The notes beneath the pieces were generated by a model. That model was not told the origin of the DNA. It searched no databases and saw nothing but the letters and a program-made list of their open reading frames with translations. This document shows positions 16,452 through 24,171 of a stretch of DNA of 64,000 nt, one piece after another. This DNA is from UBA11222 sp049323435. Lineage in GTDB: Bacteria; Pseudomonadota; Alphaproteobacteria; UBA11222. How positions within the stretch are numbered: the first letter of the stretch is position 1; every line of letters begins with the position of its first letter. A program made the translations under genes and the position numbers. The stretch lies in contig JBMOMX010000029.1 in assembly GCA_049323435.1 (NCBI GenBank), positions 43,900-107,899 on the forward strand. Reading direction: 5' to 3'.

Positions 16452-18743
16452 ATGGCTGCCATTGATGATATCACAAACCTGTATGTCGGTTATTTCAACC
16501 GCGCGCCGGACCCGGCGGGCCTGAATTTCTGGGTGGCGCAGCTCAATGCGGGCGCCTCGCTGGCGGGCATCGCCAACAGCTTTTCGCTGGTGTCCGAAGC
16601 GCAGAGCCTGTACAGCTTTCTTTCCGCTCCGCTGGTGGGCAGCCCGGTCAGCTTCCTGAACAGTGTCTATCTCAACCTGTTCGGCCGTGCGATTGACGCT
16701 GCGGGCCAGACCTACTGGACGGCGCAGCTCGCCAACCCCGCGCTCCCCATCGGTCGCGTCATCGTCGACATCATCTCCGGTGCCCAGGGCGATGACCGGC
16801 TGGTAGTCACCAACAAGTCAACTGTCGGCAAGGCGTTCACGCAGAAGGTCGTGGACACCAATGCCACGTTCAACCAGGGCCTCGCCAAGAACGCCTTTAA
16901 CGGCGTAACCAAGGATGCAGCCACGGTGACAACAGTCATCGCAGCCAATGACGCGGCCATTTCCGGTTCGGCCGGTTCGGCCGGCGGTCAGAACTTCATT
17001 CTTACCTCAGCCATCGATGTTTTCAATGGCACGGGCAGTAATGACACGTTCCTCGCGGACAATAGCGGCACCACGCCGACGCTGACTATCGCTGACCAGT
17101 TGGATGGCGGCGGCGGCACTGGCGACCTGCTGAGCATCTTCCTCGCGGCAGCGGCAACCACTACCGGCCAGCCGGCCTTTAAGAATATCGAAGCCGTCAA
17201 GATCACCGGTGGCGCGATTACGACCTATACGGCGGCGACCGGCACTACTTCGCTGGCCCTTGATGGGGGCACAGCCGGCGCCACGTTGACGCTTGCCGGG
17301 CAGTCGCTTTCACTGGCCAATCGCGCCGCCCTTGCCGACGTGGTTGCCGCTGGCGCCACCTCTACGCATACCAGCCAGGATCTGACGCTCAGCAACATGA
17401 CCGGTGCAGGCTCGATTGATATCAGCGGCACCAAGGTGGCGACGCTGAACCTGACATCGAGCGTTTCTACAAACTCTACTACACTCACCAACACCGGTGC
17501 GGCCCTGGCAACGTTGAATATTTCAGGTGACAAGACCCTGAATGTGACCGAGTCCCTGGCTGGGCTCACCACCATCAATGCTGGTGCTGCGACAGGCTCG
17601 GTCAATGTCAATGCTACCGGCGCCGCTATTGCCGCCGCCTTCAAGTTCACCGGCGGTTCGGGCAATGATAGCCTCCGGGTCGCCGACAATGCGCTGGCGA
17701 GCCTTGCTTCCGGCGCCCAGTTGGACGGCGGAGCCGGTACTGCGGACAAGCTTCGTATTCTGGACACCGCTTTGACGGCTACTGAGCTTGCGCGCATTGG
17801 CCAGACGGTTGGTTTTGAAGTTTTGGGCATGGATGCATCCCTGACTCTTGACGCCAGCACCACGCCCACCTTTAAGAACTTCTCGGTTGATACTGCTGCG
17901 TTGACGACTGTCATCACCACTCTTGCGACCGGCAGCAGCACCACCCTCGCCGCCAGCTCCACCTCGTTGACATTGGGAACCGCTGTGGGCGTGACAGACC
18001 ACTCCATCGTGCTTGGCGGCAGCCCGGCGGTTGCGGGCGTTACCGCCACTGCATTGGTCATCACCGGCATCACCACAGTGTCGCTTACTTCCAGCGCGGC
18101 CACGCCCAACACGATTACCGCGATAACCAACAGCGACAACAGCAACTTCACCATCAAAGGGTCAACGGATCTGACCATGACGCTGGCCGCCGGTACAGCG
18201 GTGGGCAGCACGGTAGACGCCGCTGCTGGCTCCTTCACCGGTAAGCTGAATGTCACAGGCAGCAGTATCATTGGTTCGGGCGATATCCTGCGCGGTGGCG
18301 CCGGCGCCGATACGATCAATGGCCGCTCGGGCGCTGACACGCTGACCGGCAATGCTGGCGCGGATACGTTCAGCTTCACTGCCACTGCCGCCGCGAATGC
18401 GGGTGGGGCGGCCTTCGGACAGGCCGATGTCATCACCGACTTCGCCATTGGCGTTGACAAGTTGCAGTTTGCTGGTGTTGCGGATGTGATTTCAGGGCAG
18501 CAGGGAGCGGTGCAGACAGCGGTTACCGCCCTGGCGGCCGGCTCGTCCGACATCGCGATTGCAACTGCAATGGCGACAGCAAACACGACCAACCTGGGCG
18601 TGTCATTCGCTACTTTCGGTGGCAACACCTACGTTCTGTATGAAACCACAGGCGCCAGCACCGGCGTTGCGGCGGATGACGTGTTCATCAAACTGACGGG
18701 CGTCACCACCCTGCCGACCTTCGCGGGTGACGTAATCGCCTAA
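16452..18743 (+). CDS. Large DUF4214 / S-layer-like protein with C-terminal RTX repeats
   Basis: 763 aa, very rich in Thr, Ala, Gly and Ser, with almost no Cys. Residues 1-150 are DUF4214 (two NRAPDPAG/GRAIDAAG repeats), nearly parallel to the upstream paralogue. The middle is a long beta-solenoid-like region with LNISGDKTLNVTESLAGLTT-style repeats, as in alphaproteobacterial S-layer proteins such as RsaA. RTX nonapeptides follow at about 612-641, then a DVITDFAIGVDKLQF block typical of serralysin/RTX C-termini. No Sec signal; type I secretion is inferred. AGGAGA 9 nt upstream, a terminator and a long leader suggest high expression. Confidence 0.88.
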   Translation: MAAIDDITNLYVGYFNRAPDPAGLNFWVAQLNAGASLAGIANSFSLVSEAQSLYSFLSAPLVGSPVSFLNSVYLNLFGRAIDAAGQTYWTAQLANPALPIGRVIVDIISGAQGDDRLVVTNKSTVGKAFTQKVVDTNATFNQGLAKNAFNGVTKDAATVTTVIAANDAAISGSAGSAGGQNFILTSAIDVFNGTGSNDTFLADNSGTTPTLTIADQLDGGGGTGDLLSIFLAAAATTTGQPAFKNIEAVKITGGAITTYTAATGTTSLALDGGTAGATLTLAGQSLSLANRAALADVVAAGATSTHTSQDLTLSNMTGAGSIDISGTKVATLNLTSSVSTNSTTLTNTGAALATLNISGDKTLNVTESLAGLTTINAGAATGSVNVNATGAAIAAAFKFTGGSGNDSLRVADNALASLASGAQLDGGAGTADKLRILDTALTATELARIGQTVGFEVLGMDASLTLDASTTPTFKNFSVDTAALTTVITTLATGSSTTLAASSTSLTLGTAVGVTDHSIVLGGSPAVAGVTATALVITGITTVSLTSSAATPNTITAITNSDNSNFTIKGSTDLTMTLAAGTAVGSTVDAAAGSFTGKLNVTGSSIIGSGDILRGGAGADTINGRSGADTLTGNAGADTFSFTATAAANAGGAAFGQADVITDFAIGVDKLQFAGVADVISGQQGAVQTAVTALAAGSSDIAIATAMATANTTNLGVSFATFGGNTYVLYETTGASTGVAADDVFIKLTGVTTLPTFAGDVIA

Positions 18744-18784
18744 GGCGCACCGTCTGGCCGCATCGGCCAGACACAAACTCTATG

Positions 18785-18813
18785 AAAACCCCCGGGGCGA
18801 CCCGGGGGTTTTT
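18785..18813 (+). terminator. Strong rho-independent terminator
   Basis: A twelve-base stem AAAACCCCCGGG/CCCGGGGGTTTT with a GCGA tetraloop runs directly into further T residues. It lies 42 nt after the stop of the S-layer-like gene. Confidence 0.92.
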
Positions 18814-18890
18814 CTTTGCCCGCAATTTGGGGAAAAAAGGCAGAAATGAGGGGAGGAAAAAAGGAAGGCGGAAACAGAAATTGGGTGAAA

Positions 18891-19284
18891 CAGAAATGGG
18901 GTCAGAGTCGAATTAACAACAGAAATGGGGTCAGAGTCGAATTAATAACAGAAATGGGGTCAGAGTCGAATTAGACCATTTTTTGATCAAGAAGAAATGG
19001 AGTCAGACTCGATTTATCAGAAATGGCAGACTCGGCAAAGAAATGGGGTCAGACTCGAAACGGGAAAAAGGGGTCAGACTTGAATTATGTGAGCTTGACC
19101 ACAACAGGAAAGAAAAAAAAGGAAAGAGAAAAAAGGGGTCAGACTCGAATTAAACACAGAAAAAGAAAGGCGGGCAGAAATGGGGTCAGACTCGATTTAA
19201 AGAAATGGGTCAGACTCGAATTAGGAATAGGGTCACGAGAAATAGTGTCAGACTCAACGAAAAAAAGGGGTCAGACTCGTATTA
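18891..19284 (+). repeat. Array of about 12 GGGGTCAGA(C/G)TCGAATTA repeats
   Basis: All copies are in one orientation. The first three (starting 18891, 18920, 18949) are 25-bp identical copies at an exact 29-bp period and carry GAG where the rest have GAC. The others are near 18994, 19020 (truncated), 19037, 19066, 19131, 19175, 19201, 19238 and 19263, diverged and irregularly spaced. The same motif borders both transposase copies downstream. This is the pattern of REP sequences mobilised by RAYT transposases. The open frame that runs through the array only reflects the repeat, so no gene is called here. Confidence 0.85.
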
Positions 19285-19298
19285 TGTGAGCCCGACCC

Positions 19299-19344
19299 CA
19301 ACAGGTAGTTTGTCCCTTTAGGACAATCGTGGTAGGTTGCACGC
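19299..19344 (+). repeat. Conserved 46-bp leader of coiled-coil gene copy 1
   Basis: It starts CAACAGGTAGTTTGTCC and runs to the ATG. Nearly the same 46 bp (about six differences) precedes copy 2 at 21467-21512. Conservation of non-coding DNA shows that the two genes were duplicated with their leaders. Confidence 0.75.
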
Positions 19345-19638
19345 ATGGCGACCGTAACCTTCGACACCCTCAAATTTGTAGAGAAACTGCGCGCCGCAGG
19401 CGTCTCTGAACCGCAGGCCAAGGCGCAAGCCGAGGTGCTCGTTTCCGCGCTTTCCGAGGCTATGGAAATACAATTTGCGACTAAACAGGATATCCGGGAT
19501 GTAAGATCGGATATCGCCCGGCTGGAGCGCGAGCAAATTGTTCCAATACAGCGCGACCTTTTCGTCCTCAAATGGATGATGGGCATGATGATCGGCGGGA
19601 TCACCGCCCTTGTCCTCAAGGCCTTCTTTCCGGCTTGA
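19345..19638 (+). CDS. DUF1640-like coiled-coil protein with C-terminal membrane anchor (copy 1)
   Basis: 97 aa. The N-terminus (FDTLKFVEKLRAAGVSEPQAKAQAEVL) is a helical domain shared with DUF1640/CCDC90-like proteins. Residues 48-68 form a short coiled coil (TKQDIRDVRSDIARLERE). The C-terminus is one membrane helix (KWMMGMMIGGITALVLKAFF). Such proteins often occur as several copies per genome, and their role is not established. A paralogue at 21513 has a longer coiled coil and shares the upstream 46 bp. The gene sits between the repeat array and the first RAYT copy. A Met at the start fits the conserved MxTVTFDTLKF. Confidence 0.82.
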   Translation: MATVTFDTLKFVEKLRAAGVSEPQAKAQAEVLVSALSEAMEIQFATKQDIRDVRSDIARLEREQIVPIQRDLFVLKWMMGMMIGGITALVLKAFFPA

Positions 19639-19674
19639 TCCCTGGAGCAATTCCTGCGGGGGTTTGTCTGGAAG

Positions 19675-20510
19675 AAGAAATGGGGTCAGACTCGAATTAA
19701 GAAGAAATGGGGTCGGCAGGGCAGAAATGGGGTCAGACTCGACATATTGATCCTGTTGGCTCATGGTGGAGGTGAGATGAATGGCTATAGGTATCTTCCA
19801 TGGCGCGACTCGCCCGATATAATTTCCCTGGGCAGCCCCAGCACGTAATATTGCGCGGCAATAATCGCGGTATTATTTTTGTTGATGAACAGGATTACCA
19901 TTTCTTTATCAAATGTCTGCACAAGGCGGCGGAGCAACATGCTTGCGCCGTACATGCCTATGTGCTGATGACAAATCATGTGCATCTGCTGATGACCCCG
20001 GAGCGGGGAGGCGGCATCGGCAAGGCGCTTCAATCGTTGGGAAGACGTTATGTTCAATATTTCAACCACATGCAAAAACGCACGGGAACATTGTGGGAAG
20101 GGCGTTACAAAGCAACATTGATCGAAAGTGAGCGCTATCTGCTTACCTGTTACCGGTATATCGAACTCAATCCGGTGCGGGCCAAGATGGTGGAGCACCC
20201 GCGTGACTATCCCTGGTCAAGCTATCTCAGCCATGCCGAGGGCAAGATTGACAGTCTGATTGCCGGCCACGTGCTGTATGCGGCCCTGGGGAAAGATAAT
20301 GAGGAGCGGCAAGCGGCGTACCGGGCGCTATTCAATGCGCAGCTGAGTGAGGAGGCGCTTGCCGCGATCCGCGAAGCAACCAATAAAGGATGGGCGCTGG
20401 GCAATGATCGATTTAAGGAAGAAGTTGCATTGGCGGTGAAGAGGCGGGCTGCACCGTTACCGAGGGGGAGACCAAGGAATGACAGAAATGGAGTCTGACC
20501 CCAATAATCG
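19675..20510 (+). mobile_element. RAYT unit, tandem copy 1
   Basis: First of two direct 836-bp copies with a period of 837 bp. The left end carries two GGGGTCAGACTC repeats in forward orientation (19680-19745). The right end carries the inverted form, GGAGTCTGACCCCAATAATCG (20490-20510, in part). The transposase gene lies between. Forward and inverted repeats at the two ends form the REP/BIME-like arrangement expected for an element recognised by a Y1 transposase. Confidence 0.85.
19800..20498 (+). CDS. REP-associated tyrosine transposase (Y1/IS200-like), copy 1
   Basis: 232 aa. It has the Y1 HUH transposase domain: RGNNRGIIF strand near 20, the HUH pair in NHVHLLM near residues 60-62, and the catalytic tyrosine in the CYRYIELNPVRA segment near 119. 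GTLWEGRYKATLIE is another signature of RAYT proteins. These enzymes cut single-stranded DNA at REP hairpins. The ATG at 19800 gives the canonical MARLARYNFPGQPQHV start. A C-terminal basic tail (VKRRAAPLPRGRPRND) follows. It is almost identical to copy 2, with two residue differences in the body (V/A near 160, A/V near 186) and one near the end (N/K). Confidence 0.93.
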   Translation: MARLARYNFPGQPQHVILRGNNRGIIFVDEQDYHFFIKCLHKAAEQHACAVHAYVLMTNHVHLLMTPERGGGIGKALQSLGRRYVQYFNHMQKRTGTLWEGRYKATLIESERYLLTCYRYIELNPVRAKMVEHPRDYPWSSYLSHAEGKIDSLIAGHVLYAALGKDNEERQAAYRALFNAQLSEEALAAIREATNKGWALGNDRFKEEVALAVKRRAAPLPRGRPRNDRNGV

Positions 20511-20511
20511 C

Positions 20512-21347
20512 AAGAAATGGGGTCAGACTCGAATTAAGAAGAAATGGGGTCGGCAGGGCAGAAATGGGGTCAGACTCGACATATTGATCCTGTTGGCTCA
20601 TGGTGGAGGTGAGATGAATGGCTATAGGTATCTTCCATGGCGCGACTCGCCCGATATAATTTCCCTGGGCAGCCCCAGCACGTAATATTGCGCGGCAATA
20701 ATCGCGGTATTATTTTTGTTGATGAACAGGATTACCATTTCTTTATCAAATGTCTGCACAAGGCGGCGGAGCAACATGCTTGCGCCGTACATGCCTATGT
20801 GCTGATGACAAATCATGTGCATCTGCTGATGACCCCGGAGCGGGGAGGCGGCATCGGCAAGGCGCTTCAATCGTTGGGAAGACGTTATGTTCAATATTTC
20901 AACCACATGCAAAAACGCACGGGAACATTGTGGGAAGGGCGTTACAAAGCAACATTGATCGAAAGTGAGCGCTATCTGCTTACCTGTTACCGGTATATCG
21001 AACTCAATCCGGTGCGGGCCAAGATGGTGGAGCACCCGCGTGACTATCCCTGGTCAAGCTATCTCAGCCATGCCGAGGGCAAGATTGACAGTCTGATTGC
21101 CGGCCACGCGCTGTATGCGGCCCTGGGGAAAGATAATGAGGAGCGGCAAGCGGCGTACCGGGCGCTATTCAATGCGCAGCTGAGTGAAGAGGCGCTTGTC
21201 GCGATCCGCGAAGCAACCAATAAAGGATGGGCGCTGGGCAATGATCGATTCAAGGAAGAAGTTGCATTGGCGGTGAAGAGGCGGGCTGCACCGTTACCGA
21301 GGGGGAGACCAAGGAAAGACAGAAATGGAGTCTGACCCCAATAATCG
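20512..21347 (+). mobile_element. RAYT unit, tandem copy 2
   Basis: Second direct copy, one base after copy 1. By eye only about five or six substitutions separate the copies (for example GTG/GCG near 21109, GAG/GAA near 21187, GCC/GTC near 21198, TTT/TTC near 21250, T/A near 21316). The duplication is therefore recent. Beyond 21347 the right end runs into a short repeat field. Confidence 0.85.
20637..21335 (+). CDS. REP-associated tyrosine transposase (Y1/IS200-like), copy 2
   Basis: 232 aa with intact HUH (NHVHLLM) and catalytic-tyrosine (CYRYIELNPVRA) motifs, like copy 1. Both copies look functional: there is no frameshift or internal stop, and the few changes are conservative. The mix of synonymous (GAG/GAA, TTT/TTC) and mild replacement changes gives no sign of decay. 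Its upstream repeats are the same as those of copy 1. Confidence 0.93.
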   Translation: MARLARYNFPGQPQHVILRGNNRGIIFVDEQDYHFFIKCLHKAAEQHACAVHAYVLMTNHVHLLMTPERGGGIGKALQSLGRRYVQYFNHMQKRTGTLWEGRYKATLIESERYLLTCYRYIELNPVRAKMVEHPRDYPWSSYLSHAEGKIDSLIAGHALYAALGKDNEERQAAYRALFNAQLSEEALVAIREATNKGWALGNDRFKEEVALAVKRRAAPLPRGRPRKDRNGV

Positions 21348-21413
21348 GACCCCAATAATCGCCAATAATCATAATCGAGACCCCAATAATCGCCAATAAT
21401 CGACCCCAATTAT
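21334..21413 (+). repeat. Short repeat field of ACCCCAATAATCG / CCAATAATC units
   Basis: About 80 bp built from ACCCCAATAATCG (three copies) alternating with CCAATAATC and ATAATCG fragments. It begins with the right-end repeat of RAYT copy 2. It resembles stacked, partly deleted transposon right ends. An open frame on the minus strand here is only the repeat translated (GDYW-like units). Confidence 0.75.
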
Positions 21414-21466
21414 CTCACAAAAGGCTCCACGGGGTTTTTTTTAAGAAGTCTGACACCTTTTATATG

Positions 21467-21512
21467 CAACAGGTAGTTTGTCCGTTTAGAACAATCGTGA
21501 TAGGTTGCGCCA
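21467..21512 (+). repeat. Conserved 46-bp leader of coiled-coil gene copy 2
   Basis: Matches 19299-19344 with about six differences. It contains CAACAGGTAGTTTGTCC at the left edge and TAGGTTGC just before the start codon. Confidence 0.75.
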
Positions 21513-21827
21513 ATGGTGACCGTAACCTTCGACACCCTCAAATTTGTAGAGAAACTGCGCGCCGCAGGCGTGCCCGAAGCGCAAGCCAAGGTGCAGGCGG
21601 AGGTGCTTGTCTTTGCGCTTGACGAGGTCATGGACCAGCAGTTGGCGACCAAGGTGGATATTACGCGGCTGGAGCGCGAGCTTAAGACAGATATTGCCCG
21701 TTTGGAGCGGGAGCTAAAGGCCGAAATTATCCCCATGCAGCGTGACCTTTTCGTCCTCAAATGGATGATGGGCATGATGATCGGCGGGATTACGGCGCTT
21801 GTCCTCAAGGCGTTTTTTCCGGTCTGA
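21513..21827 (+). CDS. DUF1640-like coiled-coil protein with C-terminal membrane anchor (copy 2)
   Basis: 104 aa paralogue of the gene at 19345. The N-terminal domain and the C-terminal 30 residues (PMQRDLFVLKWMMGMMIGG ...) are almost unchanged. The central coiled coil is longer, with two in-register repeats (ITRLERELKTD, IARLERELKAE). Variation is thus confined to the coiled coil, which suggests length change by internal repeat gain. It may oligomerise and tether something to the inner membrane, but the function is unknown. A small GC hairpin with a TTTT tail follows the stop codon. Confidence 0.82.
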   Translation: MVTVTFDTLKFVEKLRAAGVPEAQAKVQAEVLVFALDEVMDQQLATKVDITRLERELKTDIARLERELKAEIIPMQRDLFVLKWMMGMMIGGITALVLKAFFPV

Positions 21828-21847
21828 CCCCTCGCGCGGGGGTTTTC
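21828..21847 (+). terminator. Short terminator after coiled-coil copy 2
   Basis: CCCC TCGCGCG GGGG followed by TTTTCT directly after the stop codon. The stem is short (4-5 bp), so the call is tentative. Copy 1 has a related CCCT...GGGGGTTTG sequence at the same place. Confidence 0.4.
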
Positions 21848-21893
21848 TCCTGCGCCAATTGACGCGGCTTTGCTGTGGCGCTACACCCGCACT

Positions 21894-23075
21894 ATGATCA
21901 CGCCGCCAGACCCTATCGAACTATCGCTTGAACTGATTCGCCGCCCCAGCATAACGCCGGTGGATGCGGGCGCGCTTGGCGTGCTGCACACCGCGCTGGC
22001 GCGGCTGGGCTTTCACTGCACAAGGCTGCCCTTTGCCGAGGCAGGCACGCCCGATGTCGATAATCTCTATGCCCGTTATGGCGATGGCGCGCCGCATTTC
22101 TGTTTTGCGGGCCATATGGATGTGGTGCCGCCCGGCGACGCGGCCGCCTGGGCCTCGGACCCGTTCGATCCGCTTATCGCGGACGGCGTTCTCTACGGCC
22201 GCGGCGCGGCGGATATGAAATGCGCCATTGCGGCCTTTGTGGCGGCGGCCGGGCGGGTCATCCGCGCCCAGGGCCGCACGCTGCCGGGCGCGATCAGCCT
22301 GCTGATCACCGGCGATGAGGAAGGCCCGGCCATTAACGGCACCGTCAAGATGCTGGAATGGCTGCGCGCCAATGGGCAAAGGATAGATCATTGTCTGGTC
22401 GGCGAACCCACCAGCGCGGCGCGGCTCGGCGATATGATCAAGATCGGGCGGCGCGGCAGCCTGAATGTGACGCTGCGCTTTCTTGGCACCCAGGGCCATG
22501 TGGCCTATCCGCATCAGGCCGATAATCCCATCCCGCGCCTGCTGGAGGTGTTGCGCCGCTTGCACGAACATGTGCTGGATGGCGGCAATGAACATTTCCA
22601 GCCCTCCAATCTGGAAGTCACCAGTATTGATGTGGGCAATCCGGCCACCAATGTCATTCCGGGGCAGATTATGGCGCGGTTCAATATCCGTTTTAACGAT
22701 CTGCATACGTCAAAATCGCTGATCGCCTGGATAAGGCAGGAATGCGAAACCGTCACAGCCCGGCTGGGCGGCGATTACCGTCTGGATGTCAGCGTCACTG
22801 GCGAAAGTTTTATCACCCCGCCGGGGCCGTTCAGCGCGCTGGTGGCGGGCGCGATCGCCCAGGTAACGGGAACGGCGCCGGAATTGTCCACCACCGGCGG
22901 CACGTCGGATGCGCGCTTTATCAAGGATCATTGCCCGGTGGTGGAATTTGGCCTGGTGGGCCAGACCCAGCACAAGGCCAACGAACATACCGCCATCGCC
23001 GATGTGCATCATCTGGCGGATATTTACGCCGAAATCCTGCGCCGCTATTTCGCCGGGGAAATGGGCCGGGCATGA
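21894..23075 (+). CDS. dapE: Succinyl-diaminopimelate desuccinylase
   Basis: 393 aa M20 metallopeptidase that releases succinate from N-succinyl-LL-diaminopimelate in the lysine/peptidoglycan pathway. Metal ligands are visible: AGHMDVVPPGD near 72, GRGAADMKC near 103 (bridging Asp), DEEGPA near 141, and KANEHTAI near 364. The SGGTSDARF-like motif (TGGTSDARF) near 338 is typical of DapE as opposed to ArgE. The ATG at 21894 is preferred to a TTG at 21870. The stop overlaps the murI start by ATGA, so both are translationally coupled and both feed cell-wall synthesis. Confidence 0.95.
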   Translation: MITPPDPIELSLELIRRPSITPVDAGALGVLHTALARLGFHCTRLPFAEAGTPDVDNLYARYGDGAPHFCFAGHMDVVPPGDAAAWASDPFDPLIADGVLYGRGAADMKCAIAAFVAAAGRVIRAQGRTLPGAISLLITGDEEGPAINGTVKMLEWLRANGQRIDHCLVGEPTSAARLGDMIKIGRRGSLNVTLRFLGTQGHVAYPHQADNPIPRLLEVLRRLHEHVLDGGNEHFQPSNLEVTSIDVGNPATNVIPGQIMARFNIRFNDLHTSKSLIAWIRQECETVTARLGGDYRLDVSVTGESFITPPGPFSALVAGAIAQVTGTAPELSTTGGTSDARFIKDHCPVVEFGLVGQTQHKANEHTAIADVHHLADIYAEILRRYFAGEMGRA

Positions 23076-23890
23076 GCGATTCGCGGCCCATCGGCGTATT
23101 TGATTCGGGCATTGGCGGGCTGACGGTGCTGCGTGCGCTGCGCGCCCGGCTGCCGGATGAAAATTTTCTCTATCTCGGCGATACCGCGCGCCTGCCCTAT
23201 GGCACCAAAAGTGCGGCGACGGTGACGGCCTATGCCTTGCAGGCCTCGCAATTACTGCTAAAGCGTGGCGTCAAGCTGGTGGTGATCGCGTGCAATACGG
23301 CGTCTTCCGTGGCGCTGCAGCCGCTGCGACAGGGGCTCGACCCGGTGCCGTTGATAGGCGTGGTGGAACCCGGCAGCCGCGCCGGCGCCGCCGTCTGCCG
23401 CAACAATCATATTGCGGTCATTGCCACCGAGGGCACCGTGCGCGGCGGCGCCTATCAGCGGGCCCTGCACGCGCTCCGCCCGGAACTGAAAGTCAGCCAG
23501 ATTGCCTGCACCTTATTCGTGGCGCTGGCCGAGGAAGGCTGGACCGATGGCCCCATCGTGCAGGGCGCAGCGCAGCGCTATCTTGATCCGCTGTTCGCGG
23601 GCGGGCGTGACAGGCCGGATACTCTGGTATTGGGCTGTACGCATTTTCCGGTACTGGCGGGCGCCCTGAGCCATTTGCTCGGGCCGGGCGTGCGTCTGGT
23701 GGACAGCGCCCAGACCACCGCCGACGCCGTAGCCAGCACGCTTGGCGCACAGGGCCAGTTGCTGGCTGGCACAGGCGGCGGGCAGGTGCAGTTTCTGGTC
23801 ACCGATTCGCCCGAACGATTCGCCCGTGTCGGCCCGATTTTCTTCGGCGCGCCCATCGCACCCGGCAGGGTCGAAACGATCGATCTTTGA
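23072..23890 (+). CDS. murI: Glutamate racemase
   Basis: 272 aa. It makes D-glutamate for peptidoglycan. DSGIGGLTVL near residue 10, the two catalytic cysteines in ACNTASS near 73 and GCTHFP near 189, and GDTARLPYG near 36 are present. The ATG overlaps the dapE stop. The last five residues (ETIDL) come from DNA to the right of a 28-bp sequence (23845-23872) that recurs at 26161-26188, where the same frame ends at once with TAA. The C-terminus thus appears to have been replaced by an insertion without loss of the enzyme core. Confidence 0.95.
   Translation: MSDSRPIGVFDSGIGGLTVLRALRARLPDENFLYLGDTARLPYGTKSAATVTAYALQASQLLLKRGVKLVVIACNTASSVALQPLRQGLDPVPLIGVVEPGSRAGAAVCRNNHIAVIATEGTVRGGAYQRALHALRPELKVSQIACTLFVALAEEGWTDGPIVQGAAQRYLDPLFAGGRDRPDTLVLGCTHFPVLAGALSHLLGPGVRLVDSAQTTADAVASTLGAQGQLLAGTGGGQVQFLVTDSPERFARVGPIFFGAPIAPGRVETIDL
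23845..23872 (+). repeat. 28-bp direct repeat, left copy (inside the murI 3' end)
   Basis: Identical over 28 bp to 26161-26188, starting CGGCGCGCCCATCGCACC. It covers codons for the residues GAPIAPGRV at the MurI C-terminus. Together the pair brackets the chemoreceptor segment, as attL/attR-type sites would. Confidence 0.8.
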
Positions 23891-24048
23891 TGCATTCGGT
23901 ATACGTTTGGGTTTGTTCAAAATCCATCTACATCGTCATCGCTTCGCCTTCGGTTTACAGTGAGCAGGAGAAGGTGTGATTCGATCTAATGTCATACCCA
24001 ATCTAGACCATTTTGCGATCACATTGAGGTACTCCCATCTCTCCACTT

Positions 24049-24159
24049 GTCACCCCGGATTTATTCCGGGGTCCAGAGCCACAAGGAAAAGCCTGAGTTT
24101 GGGACCCTGGACCCCGCACCAAGTGCGGGGTGACACCAAGGTTAGGCGATTCAGTCAGG
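24049..24159 (+). repeat. Dispersed palindromic intergenic element, copy 1
   Basis: A GTCACCCCGGATTTATTCC ... GGGGTCC arm is followed after about 30 bp by GGACCCCGCACCAAGTGCGGGGTGAC. Each arm is itself a hairpin and the outer ends are inverted (GTCACCCC/GGGGTGAC). Homology with copy 2 (49391-49500) continues to TTCAGTCAG. It lies 13 bp beyond the stop of the chemoreceptor gene and may act as its terminator. Confidence 0.8.
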
Positions 24160-24171
24160 TAACAAACTGCT

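Noticed and set aside
18891..19284. CRISPR array
   Set aside because: The repeat is about 25 bp with only 4-bp gaps in the first three copies, irregular gaps later, strong divergence between copies and no cas genes. The motif also flanks the transposases.
19023..19289. 88-codon open frame (Lys/Arg/Gly-rich)
   Set aside because: It is the GGGGTCAGACTCGAATTA repeat read in one frame (recurring GQTRI). No ribosome site and no conserved domain.
21059..21409. 116-codon minus-strand frame
   Set aside because: Its N-terminal half only translates the ATAATC repeat field; the remainder is antisense to the second transposase.
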